64,000 nt of DNA from Microstegium vimineum (GCA_022036555.1 CM039122.1:48535600-48599599); one strand, 5' to 3'. Positions 1 through 12,029 are shown, numbered from the stretch's first letter. Notes: generated by a model not told the origin, from the letters alone. Program-made: numbers and translations.

Positions 1-682
1 CCACGGTTAATAAATGTGAAGTGCTATGCAAAATCTTTTGTGTAGTAGTGTATGTTTATTCCCAAATAATGGTTAATCTCATTAGAATGAATGACTTCAA
101 TAGATGTTGTCATCAGGGGGAGTATTTACAAGATATTGATTGTAGTGGGACTTTGAATGTCTCAAACAATGCCTAAAAGGTGTTATTCTAAATGATGAGT
201 TTCTAACCTCTATTGAATGTTCTTTCATGACACCATTTATAAAAGTGGTTTTATTGATTATGTATACTTTATATTTTTACTTCATGGGTTCCAGAAGTAA
301 GATGAGGTTAAAATTATAAAATAATTCTTGCAATGTATGCAATATACTTATTAAGTGTCTATGTTCATATGCTTCCTGTAGAAAGTATTCTTGTCATGTT
401 CAGGGGGAAAACTTCCCTAAAATACTAACCCTTGGTCAGAATTCTAAATAATTCGAACGATGTGATCCAGAAGGTCACATTTTGTCCTGAAGACACATGT
501 TGTACTCTTTTTTCCTTGATGAGTTTCCTGAAGTTTCTCATGTAAGGTTTTTAATGAGGCGACAATGCGCAAATGCATTAAACGACAAGAATGTACTCTT
601 TTCTCTGTCTTTTTTCCACTGAGTTTTTAGACGGAGGTTTTGACGAGGCATGAGTTTGTCGCAATACTAGCCCAATGGGGAG
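1..682 (+). mobile_element. 3' internal region of a Ty1/copia-like retroelement
   Basis: No coding frame survives here. The stretch at about 500-680 has the layout usual just upstream of a copia 3' LTR: a T-rich block, a 'ttccactgagttttt' type motif, an 'aggttttgacgaggc' type motif, and a purine-rich AATGGGGAG directly before the LTR start at 683. The element enters from the left edge of the window, so its 5' LTR and any gag-pol genes cannot be seen. The family assignment rests on this layout recalled from known plant copia elements, not on protein homology. Confidence 0.6.
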
Positions 683-974
683 TGTTATAAAACCAATTAT
701 GTGAGTGGGCTTATACCGAATTAATTCTTGAAACTCAAGAGTTATAACTGAAGAAGTTGAAAGGTCATCTTCTATCTATATAAGGAACCTATGTATTCAC
801 TATTCGATGGTTGGAAATATAGAAGAGTGGTTCCACAAATATCTTTGTCCATGGTGTCTTTCTACTTCATATGATCTTGTGATGAATACGGGAGACGGGT
901 TTTTCTACTAATTCTCATGCCTCTTTTTGGTTGGGTGACGAATTTAGAATCCATAATCATTATACATTATAACA
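683..974 (+). repeat. Copia-like 3' LTR, 292 bp
   Basis: The LTR begins TGTTATAA and ends TTATAACA, a perfect 8-bp inverted terminal repeat with canonical TG...CA ends. It directly follows a purine-rich tract (AATGGGGAG). A TATA-like motif, TATATAAGG, lies at about 777-785, as expected for an LTR promoter. The other LTR is outside the window, so identity between the two LTRs, and hence age, cannot be judged. Confidence 0.7.
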
Positions 975-2499
975 GATTGCAGGGATGTGGGATTAAATGG
1001 ATGCATGGACTCTGTGGATAATTAATTATTTGATTGATGCTTGATGGCACACACACAGACCTAATAGCGGGTCATATGGTGGTGACCGGCGACTGACGAT
1101 CCACCGGGCGAATACATGTACGTACTCTGCTACCCAAAATACAATCGTTCCAAAAAAGAACTGTACTGTACAAATTAAGAAGCAAGGGGAAAAAATACTG
1201 TCTTTGACGGAGGTACTACCTACTAGTACGTGGGGTGTAGTATAATTAGTGCCAAGTACTAACACCATACACTCACAGTAAAGCGCTGTAGTACTTGTAG
1301 ATTGCGCAAAGATCCGTGGCCTACGCGGGCTCTGAATCATCGCTCACGTCCTGGCCGCAAAAGTGGCTCTCGCGTATAGGGCTCATCAACCTACGGAGTA
1401 CTATGCCGGTCGTACTAGTAGAAATTATGCTCCTTTATTACGTCGTCGCCAAGTCACCAGTGACCAACCATTGTAGCAGAATTAATACGGATCGAGTACT
1501 CTTGAAGTGAGCACAGGCTACACAGCACAGCAGTGTCTCTACGTACAGTACATTACAGTGTCCTTGCTACCCTTCTCGATCTGACTGCCAGTGAAAGTGT
1601 ACAACTACCGCCCGACACGGCGACACAACGTTGTCATTGCCTGTTGTGCTGCTGGTACTACTACGTGCTACTCCTACTGCTCTGCAGCTCTGGTATACTG
1701 TACTCCGTACGTACTGTACTCTGCTTTGTAATGTACTGCACCGGTAACTTTTTCTTTGCCAGGGATCTAATGCTGCAGCTTTTGCGACCACGATCGGTCG
1801 ATCGCATCGCATGCACAAACGTACAGTACCACTTTGGTAGCGAGACTGCGAGAGTGTTTGACCGGGAATAAATTCCCAACTCCATGTGAAAAAAGCAAAT
1901 TAGTGTCCCAGAGTTATGCTGTTACTCCACTAATTATAGAAGTAGTATTATACAAGTACATAAACGATGAAAATAAGCCACACGTTGGTGCAGCTACAAT
2001 GCTATGCTAGTATTGCACTGGCTAGTACGTCTCAAAGTGTTTGAATGAATGAAACAATATTCAATTCTACCGTTTGTATCAAAGCAAAATTCTACCTACT
2101 CCTTGCATTTCCTTGCATTGAACGGAATTCTTTTGACCGAAAACTTATTTTGTACAGCATATATATGCAGATCCCCATGCATGTAACTACTAAACTAGCC
2201 TAAATATTATCTTTTTTTTACTTTCATTCACCTACTATCGTCCTCTCACATATTAAACATTTTAGTTTTGTTTAAAAAATAGTCGTGCATCGGATGCCAG
2301 TTTTACGGTTGAACTCTTCAATTAGCTTTTCCATAAAAGTCTATATCTAGAAGCCCTAGTTAAAAAAAAGTGTGGTAAAGAAGATATTAACCATCGGAAT
2401 GGGTACCTCCCTTTTGCATGAGTGTTTACAACTTAGTTTGAGACGCACGAATTTTACTTTTCTCAATTAAATTCAAGATTAGGATATGTTTGAGATGCA
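975..2499. other. Intergenic, no gene recognised
   Basis: The longest open frames are about 110 codons, on both strands at about 1030-1890. They overlap each other and show no recognisable domain or start context, so they look like chance. The stretch 1900-2500 is AT-rich without clear element ends. The last part (from about 2490) already resembles the border of the 350-bp repeat that follows. Confidence 0.5.
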
Positions 2500-4262
2500 T
2501 AATATGCCTTTGTTTTAAAGCCTCACACATAAATTGAACACGAACTCTTTTTATGCCGGTGGCGGAACCAGAACGAGCCAATACGACGATTATCTACTTC
2601 ACTTTCTCACGGTCTAGAGCTAGCAGCTAGTTCTATTTCCCACCAAAAACATATGTGTTCGTACACGACTCTATTTTCAAATATATGCCAAGTAGTTCAT
2701 TTTTTACTAATTAGAATCTTCCAAAATGTCATGGATTTAAAATTGGAGGCAACGATTTTGTGATTCCAACAAAATCAACAAACATGTTACTATACAAAAA
2801 TGAATTGTGTTCACTCCTACTAGCTAGTAACATGCTAAGTGTGTTGTGTGCACACGCAAGTGCGCCTTTAGTTTAAAGCCTTGCATAAATTGAGTTTCCC
2901 GTGGGTGGCGGATTCAGAAAGAGCCAAATAGGGCGGTTATTTACTTCTCTTTCCCCATTATAGGGCTAACGGCTAGTTCCGTTTCCCACTAAAAAACAAA
3001 TGCATTTGTACTCTACTCTAGTTTCAAATATATGCCATTTCTGGTAAAGTAGTTTATTTGTTAACTAAGTAGAATCTTCTAAAATGTCGTGAATATGACA
3101 ATGATTTTATTATTCCAATGAAATCAACAAACATGAGTATACAGAATGAATTGTGTCCACTGCTACTAGTAACATGTTAAATTGTTAAGCGTGTTGTGCA
3201 CGCTCACGGAAGTACGCCTTTAGTTTTAACGTCTTGCATGAATTGAATACAAACTCTTTTCCCTCGCGGTGGTGGCGCGTCCAGAACGGGCCAAATTAAC
3301 CATTATTTACTTCGCTCTTCTCATTATAGGGCTAACGGCTAGTTCTATTTCCCGCTAAAAACATATGCTATATACACTGTATATCTATAATGCAACTTGT
3401 TGCATTTTGTATAGAGAATACACCCACCCGTTGCAACTGATTCACGTTGTTGCAATTGCTTCCGGTTCAATTTGCAACTGGGTCGGGTCCTGTTGCAATC
3501 GGTTCAGGCCTAGTTGCAATGGGTTCGGGCCCAGTTGCAATTGGGACGGGCCTAGTTGCAACTCCCGTCCAGTTGCAATTGATTGATCCGATATCACAGT
3601 TGCAATTGTCTAATTTTCCTGTTGCAACTACTAGGGTTGTTGCATTCCAGTTCAAATTGCATCTGGGTCGGGTCTTGCAACCGGTTTAGGCTTAGATGCA
3701 ATGGGTTCGGGCCCAGTTGCATCTATTGTAGTTAATTCTGTCCAGTTGCAATTGATCTGATATCACAGTTGCAATTGTCTAGTCTTCTTATTGCAACTAC
3801 TAGGGTTGTTGCATTCCGGTTCAAATTGCAACTGGGCCAGGTCCTGTTGGAATCTGTTCAGGCCTAGTTGCAATGGGTTAGGGCCCAGTTGCAATTGGGT
3901 CGGGCCCAGTTGTAACTAAATCAGATCTATTGAAGTTAGTTTCGTCCAATTGCAATTGATCCGATACCACAGTTGCAATTGTCTAGTCTTCCTATTGCAA
4001 CTACTAAGGTCTGTGCAATTGATGTATAAATTGCACCTTGTTGCATTTTAGACTCGCTTTTGATAATTATATTTTTTCGATATATTTTCAAACCTATGCC
4101 ATTCTTTTGAAACCTATGCCATTCTTTTGATAATTATATTTTTCTAAAATGTCATGAGTTTTAAAACGGAGGCAGCGGTTTTATACCCCAACAAAATCGA
4201 CAAATATGTTACTAGTATACAAAATTTGGCTCACTTTGCTGTCCAAAATGTAATGGTGTGTT
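2500..4262. repeat. Degenerate tandem repeat, three units of about 350 bp
   Basis: Three head-to-tail units can be aligned by eye. The anchor (a 'TTGA..C..A' block followed by 'GTGGCGG' and 'CCAGAACG.GCCAA') recurs at about 2536, 2890 and 3242, a spacing of about 353 bp. Each unit continues with 'GGGCTAACGGCTAGTTC', then 'TTTCAAATATATGCCA', then 'AATCTTCTAAAATGTC' and 'AACAAAATCAACAAACATG'. The second half of the third unit is displaced to about 4075-4230, beyond an internal GTTGCAA array. Units have diverged by point changes and small indels. The repeat family is not recognised; it could be part of a DNA transposon or a small satellite. Confidence 0.7.
3390..4050. repeat. GTTGCAA-rich short-period array inside the third 350-bp unit
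   Basis: About 30 copies of TTGCA(A/T), mostly as GTTGCAAC or GTTGCAAT, occur in about 660 bp, commonly spaced about 18-24 bp. GTTGCAAC is its own reverse complement. Linkers are G-rich and recur ('GGGTTCGGGCCCA', 'GGGTCGGGTCC', 'GGTTCAGGCCTA'). A higher-order pattern is visible: the block 'CCAGTTGCAATTGAT' recurs near 3570, 3742 and 3948, and 'CTACTAGGGTTGTTGCATTCC' near 3628 and 3798. Both borders carry a similar 'TTGTTGCATTTT' block (about 3399 and 4038). The open frames here are by-products of the repeat. Confidence 0.8.
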
Positions 4263-4311
4263 ACTACTATATATTATAGGAAGAAGGAAAATAATGGACA
4301 ACCTCTAAGAC

Positions 4312-7300
4312 TGTAACACCCCTCGTGTTTAAGCACTTAATTAAAACTTGATCATGTCATCATATGCATTAAGCATCATTCACTTGATTGAGAACCTTGT
4401 TATGCATTGAACTAAAATGAGTTTAATTGGTTGTGTTTGATCATTTGTATGAATGTTGGTCATCTTTTCAAATTCAAACTTTCAAATTCTAATCCAAACC
4501 CTAATTACCAAAGGAGGGTGGATTCAACCCTAAACATGATTTTCAAAATCTATAAGGAATTTGCTTATGATTGTTTAAGCAATGTGGTAGAGCTCTGTTT
4601 GAATTGCATTTGTTGTGTTTACAGTTTTTCAAGTGCTATTCAAGTTTTTAGAGTATTTCAAAAGGGGTAATTCTTTTAAAAAGGTTTTCAAATTTCCAAA
4701 ATGCATTTTCATTTCTAGGCCGAATTTGAAAAAGTGCATGTTGTCAAAAGTGTAGATCATGAAATCTTGAGAAACTTTGGTGTTCAAACTTTTTCCTGAA
4801 AACCCTTGGAAGCTTAGGCAAATTGCAAATCTAACTCAGGGGCAGTTCAGGCATTTCACCGAACACCAGCATGTTGACACAGTGAACTCGGCGCCGACAC
4901 CTGGCCGGCCACCTACCAAGCTCGACGTGCGACTCCTGGCCTTGACGCACGTCCTGTCGTGTGCGTGCCAACGTCACGGTCCCGTTACCACCTTCAAAAC
5001 GGGACACCATCCACCCCTTGCCACTCTTTCCACGCTCAAGCTCTGCTCAGTTCACGCCGCCGCGAGTGCACTTCGCGTCGCCGAGCTCGCGCGAGCATTC
5101 CAGCCACTACCAAGCTTCCAATCCACTGCCTACGTCTTCGCCTTGATCTCGCACATCGCCTGGGTCGTTTGGTTGAAGCAGTGGAGCGCTCGTTTGCCCG
5201 ACGCGACTTCGTCTTCCTCGGCTCCGGCGGAAGCGCCGCCTCTCTGGTCCGCCGTCGTCCGGGCTAACCAGGAGCCGCATTATTCCTCTCTTTCTCGTTT
5301 CATTTTCTCCGTTCATCGCTGATCCTCGTTGGCTTCTCCGTTTCTTCTTTGGTGGCCTACAGCTCCGGGAACGCCATCCTTGTCGTCCTGTTCGCCATTT
5401 CCGTCGGCACGGTCTTCGTCGCCAGCCGTCTCTGTTTCATCTCCAACCGCGCTAGCAAGTGTTCCACAACCTGGGTAAGCACCTCGAACTATCCGCGCGG
5501 TTGGTTTTCCTTGAATCGAGCCATATTGCTCTGTCCGCGAGCTCCACCGCAGTTCATGGCTGTTGCGGCGGTGCGCTCGTCGTCGGGACGCGTTGGTCCA
5601 TCTTTTTCGAGTCCGAGTTCTGCGCTAGGTTTGCCTAGCCGTCCTGAGTCCGTTCGCGCTGTTGGTTGTTCGATGTCACACCCAATTTTAAGGATAAAAT
5701 TGAATATGAATAACTCATGTGTGCCCAGAGATCAATCACACACATAAGCCGACAAATCTTTAAATAATATCATCACCGAGTGTTTAATACATAACGAATA
5801 ATATTTAAATAACATAACAGCGGAATATAAAGATAACTCTCGCGACGAAGCTCCACTTCACAGGGAACGCCGACTGGTTGACCACTAGCCTAGTACTCCT
5901 CACGGTAGCCTTCATAGCCATCTGAAGGGGTTGAGAAAGCAAGAGTGAGCACTTACGTACTCAGCAAGAGTAACATAGGGTTATGAAGCTCAAAAGGTTG
6001 ACATTGTCTGTACTGCGGTTGCTTTTAACTTGGTCAAGTTTTACCAACACTTAGCTTTAGTTATGCATAGCCCAATTTATAACCACATGATAAGATTAAT
6101 ATCCAACATTAACAATTAAACAGCATGATCATCTACACTGTGAGTTTTCCAGGCCGCTCGTAACCGTGAGCACGGCTATCATGATAGATTTACACTCTGC
6201 AGAGGTTATACACTTTACCCACAAGCCATGTTACCCAGATGCCCGGGATAGCTAGTCCCATAACACTGCCGAGGTGAGCGGGCAGGGAACACTATGAAGT
6301 CTTTCAAAAGTCTTCCTAACATGTTGATAGACCCTACGAACCCAATGCAAAGGGGTATATGGGACACCCCGATGGTACCACCCGCAGCGGTCCCCACACA
6401 AGCTATACCCCATAACCGGCTCGGCAAAGGTGCCTTTCACGAACTGCCAACATGCTAGTACGAATCTTTATACTTGACTAAAGCCAGAGCCATTATAGCA
6501 CTTGTGGTTGTATTAGAAATCCCAGCTTTTGCCCTACAGTGGGGTCCTATTCCATGTTGCTACAAAAGCCAGTTTTATCTCATTATTGCATATATCATTA
6601 GTCAAGATTCATCTCAAGATCCATTATTGTAAGCATAGCAAAGCTACCCATATGCATATAAACCCATGGTGACAAGATAAAGGATAACAAAGCTATGGTA
6701 TAGATCTAATAGGAATCAAATTAGACACATGCAATATGACTAGATTGAATTATGGTGAATAGGTAACAAGGATGATCCCATGTTAAACTTGCCTTGATCC
6801 CAAAGATCTTGGTGATCCTGATCTGCTGCAAAGAACTCTTGGTCAACGAAGATCTCACCGGCTGTACTCGATCAACATCACCACGCAATCATCCGAACAA
6901 TCATACACGAAGCAAACAAGACATGATCAGAACATTACACCATAAACAATAAAGAGATTTTGAAAAGGTTATAAAACAGATCTATGCTTTACTACGATCA
7001 CAGATACGAGAATCACACTAATCGGATCTAAAACGAAGAAGTTAGAGATAAAACGGGATTTTGAAGAGAGACAGGTTTAGAAAAAGCAAAGTAATTTTCT
7101 CTGATTTTCAAAAGTAATTAACATAGGTGAAACCTATACTACTGGATAGAGCATGAAAATACGGATCTAACGCAACTCAAACGGATCGATTTGGATTTAA
7201 AACGAAGAAAATATAAGCATTTGAAGTTTAGGGGTAAAAAGGAAATTAGGAATTAGGGTTTTTATTTATTTTCGGAATTAAACTGAACTCAGAAAAGAAA

Positions 7301-10300
7301 ATACGTTTTCCCGATGAAAAAACGTAAAGAGCAAAGGCGCTATAGACTGCGGGTTAAGGGGATGAAAAGAGCAGGGGCTCTTTAGCAAATTTGCCACGCG
7401 AAAGGGTATCTTCTATTCTGAGCCGTTGGATTAGAACTGGATGGATCGGATTAGATCTCGGATGTGAGAGAGGGAGAGCCGGCGGCGCTGAGGCCGGAGC
7501 AGAGAGGGAGGGCGGCGGTCCGCCATGGCCGGCGGCCAGTGCGCGGCAGCGCGAACTCGATCGGGCACTGCAGTGCTCCGTTTTCAAAACCAAGCGCATC
7601 GGGATGTCAAGGATGGCACCGCGAACTCATCTAGAGCATTGGCGAGGCACGGGGGTGACCGGGAGACGCTCGACGACGCGAAACGGCGGCGGCGGTTGCT
7701 CGGTGTGCGGCGGTTAGGGCGCAGACGGCGCAATCCATCCGGAAAAAGGTGCGGGGAGCATGCGGGGGACACGGCGAAGCTAAAGCAGGCGCTGGCAGGG
7801 CTCGGTTGTGGCGGAGAAGAGCTACCGACGGAGGGCCGCGGTGGCGGTACTTCGGCAGAACGGCAGCGAGACAAACCCGAGCGTAAAAGAGAGGGAAAAG
7901 AGGGGCGGGATGTGTTTGGCACTCACGCGAACGCGATGCGCGACTTGGTGAGGCGTATGGAGCAGTCGACGGCGCGGAACGGTGTTCGTTCGACGGCGGA
8001 ACGCAGCGGCTGCTCTGTCGCGATTGCGGCGGCGCTGCGGCTTGCGGCTGCGAGGCGAGACAGGATACGATTGCGATGGGGGAACTGCGGTGCGGTGCCG
8101 GGCTATTTATGGGAGCCAGAGGGAGAGTCCGGAGCGGCTACGCGAGAGCGGAGTCCGCGGCGAAGACGATTGCGCGGCACGTCGGCGTCGCGTCGGAGTC
8201 CGGGTCGGCACGAAGAGGAGAGGGGAAGAGCGCTGACGAGCGGGGCCACGGTGCCGGAGGAAGGAAGACGCGCGGCACGCAGAGGAGGTGGCCGCGGAGA
8301 AGACGCGGCGCGTCACGGCGAGGAGTCCGCCTCGGACTCGGCAGAGGAGGAAGAAGGGAGAGGAAAGAGATGACAGCTGGGCCCAAGCTGTCGGTGAAAG
8401 GAAGGGGGAAGAGGGAGGCGCCGACAGGCGGGCCAGGGCTGGCAGTGAGAAAGAGGGGGGAGGAGGAGGGCGCGGGCCGTCGGCCGAACTGGGCCGGGGA
8501 AAGAACTGGGCCGCGGGCTAGATTGATAGAAGGAACAGTGTTTTCCTTTTTCCTTTCTTTTCCTTTTTCTGAAATGAATTTTGTAAATTGGTTTTCAAAT
8601 AAACTTTGAATTCCTTTTTCCAAAGTTTTGCAAAGCCACGCAAAAAGAATGCAAGAGCATGCAATGCACAACCATGTGAACCCTAACATGGAATTTAATT
8701 TAAGTTTTATATATTTCATTCTATGCTTCACAAAATTAAATCAAATTCAAATCAAATTAAAATCTAATTTGCTATTCAAATTTTAGGGTGTTACATTCGA
8801 GCGCGTGCGTGTTTTCGCCGTCGTGTGACGCGCAGATCTCCGCCGTCCGCCATGGCCGTCGGCGAGGTCGTTTTGTTAGGCTTTTGCTTCTTTCTTGTTG
8901 CAGTCCGCGTTGTTTGGGGCCGCTAAGCATGCTAGGGTTGTTGGTTGAGCCGATTACGGCTTGTGCTTGTCGGCGTACGAGCGACCGAGCTCGGGCCACC
9001 GCGGATGTCGCCGGCGAGGGTCTTCTAAGGGATAGAAAGGGCTCTATCGTACCTCGATGGGTTCGGGGTGACGCGCATGAGTTGTTTGAGCCGCTTGGTA
9101 GTCGTCGACGACGCGCCGTCGTGTTTTGTGGTCACCGGCGCCACTAATCTGCTTTGGGTTCACTGACGCGCGGGACCCAGGCGTCAGTGAGAGCAGTGAA
9201 GGGTTTTCGTAATTTCCAGTTTTGTACAGTAATGTCTTTTGTTATTTTTGTATGTTTATTTCTGTGCATAATTAAATTCTGTAAAAATTTGTGTATGCTC
9301 TCTGTGATGTGTAGTTTTTAATAAAAATATAATATGTCCATGTTTAGTACATTTTTAATCTTGTAAAAATGCTCAAAGTAATTAAGAAATGATTTTTCAT
9401 GCTCTGTGTAATCCTCCAAAAATTCTGGGAATTTTTGTGTAACCTTTATATACTTGTACCTTGCTGTACAAAAAGTTGGGAATTTTTTAATGCACTGTTA
9501 TACATGGCTATTTGTATAATTAATTATAAAATAATTAGAAACCCTAATGACTCTAGGTTTTGGGTGATTTTGTATTGATTGATGCAAATGGTCATTTGTC
9601 CAGTGACAACCACAGTTTAGACATGTATTTTAATATGTTGTTTGCTCAGTGCTTTTGGACATAATTATTAACTTAGGTAATCAAGTAATAAGAAATGGAT
9701 TAATTTGCTTGATACTTTAGTTTAACTTTTCTTTCATGAAGGAAAGTTGTACTCAAAGTTGTAATCTGTTTTATTCATTCTTTAAGTGTTGTTTGTGTGT
9801 TGTAAAGCATCATATCTATCATTTCAAGCATCATCTAAGCATGTCATTATATCGTGTAGATTGTTCGTTGGTTGGGTTGGATAATCCCTCTCTTGAAGGG
9901 GATTTTTCTCTTGTTGAATCTGAGTCCAAGTTTGTGTATCCCTCCGACCAAGGCAATTCCCGGTGCATTCAAACCCTACCTTGTATTTAAAATATTTTAT
10001 TTAAATACACTTATGGTTATTATTGCATTGTTCCTACTTTATTAAATTTCTACTTGATACATAGCTTTCTTCTTGTGTTAATTGTACCTTATACCTTGGC
10101 ACTTGCTTAAAGATGAAAACTTTTGCCAAAAATGCTTAGTATGCTTAGAGTTTTCGAGTAGGTGATTTCTGGTCACTTACACATAGCGGATTGCTTCGGC
10201 AAATGGTTATGCTCTTTTGAGAAAGGAACGTTGTTGGAAGTAATAATTCGTGATCGGGCGGACACGGTGTTTGAGAGCCATCAGCGGTGTCTGGTGAGCG

Positions 10301-11361
10301 GGTTCTCTCCGTCTGTGTCATTAGGAACCGTCCGTTGATCTTGACATTGAGCGAGACTTTGGAGTACTTATCATATACCTTTGGGAAGCTAGACTCTGCC
10401 TATTCTCGTCTTAAGAACGGTCAAACCGCACTGGGAGTGGAGAGATGGCGAGAGTAGTGTGTACCCTCCAAGTTAGCGAACTGGATGGAGGTGTACTGTG
10501 CTCTCGGGTAGCAGAACCCCGGTTTTGACGAGAGGATCCAGGGAAAGGTAGTCATATGCGTGCTTTAGTATTGTATATGTCGTGTGATAGGGAAATCCCA
10601 GCTGGGTTTAATCGATTCGAATCATCGTGCTCCTCAAATATGGAGACTCGACTCTTTCTTTTTCAACGTAGTTAACGAAACTTAAATTGGATACTAATGT
10701 TTTCTTTTCATGGATGGTTATTACCTTGTTATCAATCATAAATTTAGATTGGTACTTGAGTAATCTTTTGAACGAATTAAATGAATTTCAATTGTCTTTA
10801 TAAATGCTCATTTATGTAAAATACTTGATTCTTGCAAACCACACCTTGAATCCTATGACTTGCATATCTTTTGTCCACCAAATATTTTTCTTTGTCGGAT
10901 AAGTCTTGTTAAGTATCCCGTACTCAGGGTTTGTTAACCCCTGTTGCAGGTGAGGGTCCCAATCCGGTCTATGTAGCTTCGTGTTGTATGACCGTTGTTT
11001 CAGTGGATGATGATGAGGAGTAGTTTGTCTTTGCTTAACTCTTGGGCAAGAGTACCTCGGTTATTTGTTTATACTCTATCAGCAGCTTGATGTGTTATTA
11101 TCGTATGACACTTAAGTTATGTTTCAAAACTTATGGTTTGTAATATGACTTCAAACTTTCGCTACTTTGATGTAATATAAATTATCGTATTACTTTTGCA
11201 ATGTTTGTAATGAGAAGATCATGTTCGGAGAGAGATGAATGACCCGTTGTAAAGTGGTGACACCTGACATACTAATTAAGGATTGGATCATTTCTTTGGG
11301 ATTAAGTCGGATAGACTATTAATCCTGGCAAGTGGACTCTTTCTTAAAAGGTTCTGTCACA
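4312..11361 (+). mobile_element. Long solo LTR A (about 3.9 kb), split by nested element B
   Basis: The element starts TGTAACACCC at 4312 and ends TGTCACA at 11361. It is flanked by a perfect 5-bp target-site duplication AAGAC (4307-4311 and 11362-11366). Removing nested element B and one copy of its duplication leaves about 3.9 kb. There is no gag, protease, reverse transcriptase or integrase frame inside, so a solo LTR left by LTR-LTR recombination fits best. The content shows the pattern of long grass gypsy LTRs: an AT-rich start, a GC-rich middle (about 4880-5670 and 8800-9170), then an AT-rich tail. The open frames in the GC-rich parts, up to about 180 codons, overlap in several frames and are not credible genes. 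Confidence 0.8.
5674..8795 (-). mobile_element. Long solo LTR B (3.1 kb) nested in LTR A, reverse orientation
   Basis: On the + strand it starts TGTCACACCC and ends GGGTGTTACA. It is flanked by a perfect 5-bp duplication TTCGA (5669-5673 and 8796-8800), so it clearly inserted into LTR A. Read on the - strand it begins TGTAACACCC and ends GGGTGTGACA, the same termini as LTR C at 58831-62121. Shared internal landmarks on that strand are 'GTCAACCAGTC' followed by 'TCCCTGTG.AAGTGGAG', and 'CGTGCTCACGGTTA.GAGCGG' (near 6160). Overlapping GC-rich frames at about 7350-8600, up to 282 codons, are dominated by Arg/Gly/Ala and occur on both strands; they are not supported as genes. Confidence 0.85.
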
Positions 11362-11369
11362 AAGACTAT

Positions 11370-11920
11370 CCGCAATGTACTCGGTGCCGAAAAGAATCTT
11401 TCGTCTGCCTACTCTACCGATGCCGAGACTTCTCATTTTCTCACATCGTGAGCACCGATGCCTCGTCTCGGCTCCGTCTCCCTTCTCCCTTCCGAGCGAT
11501 GTCTCTTCCTCCTCCGGCCTCCCTCCCGGCCGCCATGAGCGCGCTCCTGGCGTCCCTCCTCCTTCGCCCGCTCCCCTCGCCACTGCCCCGCGTCGCCGAA
11601 TTTCACTCCCCTCCGCCTCCGCCTCTTTCCCCTGCGGCGCCCACGTGCCCCACCGGCACGGCCCGCTCCCTCCAGATCCGGTGTTCGGCTCCAGGCGGCG
11701 GAGGTCCTCCTCTCGCCCGCCACCATCTCCTCGCATCCCCGTCTCGCCCCACCTCGCCGACCACGGCCTCCTCCGCCGCCGCCGCCAAGGCCTTCGACGC
11801 CCGGCTCGAGCCTCGCCGGCGACCACCTCGTCCTCGCGGGCCTCGAGTCCGTCAGCTGATGGGCGCCGCGTGGGAGTGGGCCATCGCCTGGAACAGTTCA
11901 AGCACCGGGGAACGAACATG
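11370..11920 (+). other. GC-rich possible captured gene 5' fragment
   Basis: A 550-bp GC-rich island lies just right of solo LTR A. Several overlapping + frames are open (up to 241 codons). One starting near ATG 11501 is rich in Ser, Pro and Ala, like a plastid transit peptide, and a Kozak-like ATG lies at 11535. No continuous frame gives a recognised domain. The island stops at about 11900, just before the hairpin-bearing repeat. A truncated or transposon-captured first exon is possible, but simple GC-rich DNA is an equally good explanation. No function is proposed. Confidence 0.25.
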
Positions 11921-11958
11921 CCCCGGTGCCCACTTTCCTCCCCAACTCAGCATCGCTC

Positions 11959-12022
11959 ACAATGTATGGCACCGGTGCTTGGACCTTCTCTCTGTCCAAG
12001 CACCGTAAAAACCATACATTGT
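11959..12022. repeat. Short hairpin, MITE-like inverted repeat
   Basis: Two perfect stem blocks fold into one hairpin. ACAATGTATGG (11959-11969) pairs with CCATACATTGT (12012-12022), and CGGTGCTTGGAC (11973-11984) pairs with GTCCAAGCACCG (11994-12005). The loop CTTCTCTCT is 9 nt, with a small asymmetric internal loop (3 nt against 6 nt). The total is 64 nt. 'AAGCACCGG' also occurs just upstream at about 11900. The structure resembles the very small hairpin MITEs of grasses, some of which give rise to small RNAs; that link is inference. Confidence 0.6.
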
Positions 12023-12029
12023 AGCCAGT

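Noticed and set aside
3365..3689. Frames with repeated SCN..GPSCN or PVAIGSG residues
   Set aside because: The apparent peptide repeat is just the GTTGCAA DNA array read in three frames.
4777..5322. 181-codon frame
   Set aside because: It is inside solo LTR A, with no domain, and overlaps two further frames.
7525..8373. 282-codon + strand frame, with other long frames on both strands
   Set aside because: It lies wholly inside solo LTR B, is Arg/Gly/Ala-rich, and overlaps equally long frames on the other strand. GC-rich LTR middles give such frames by chance.
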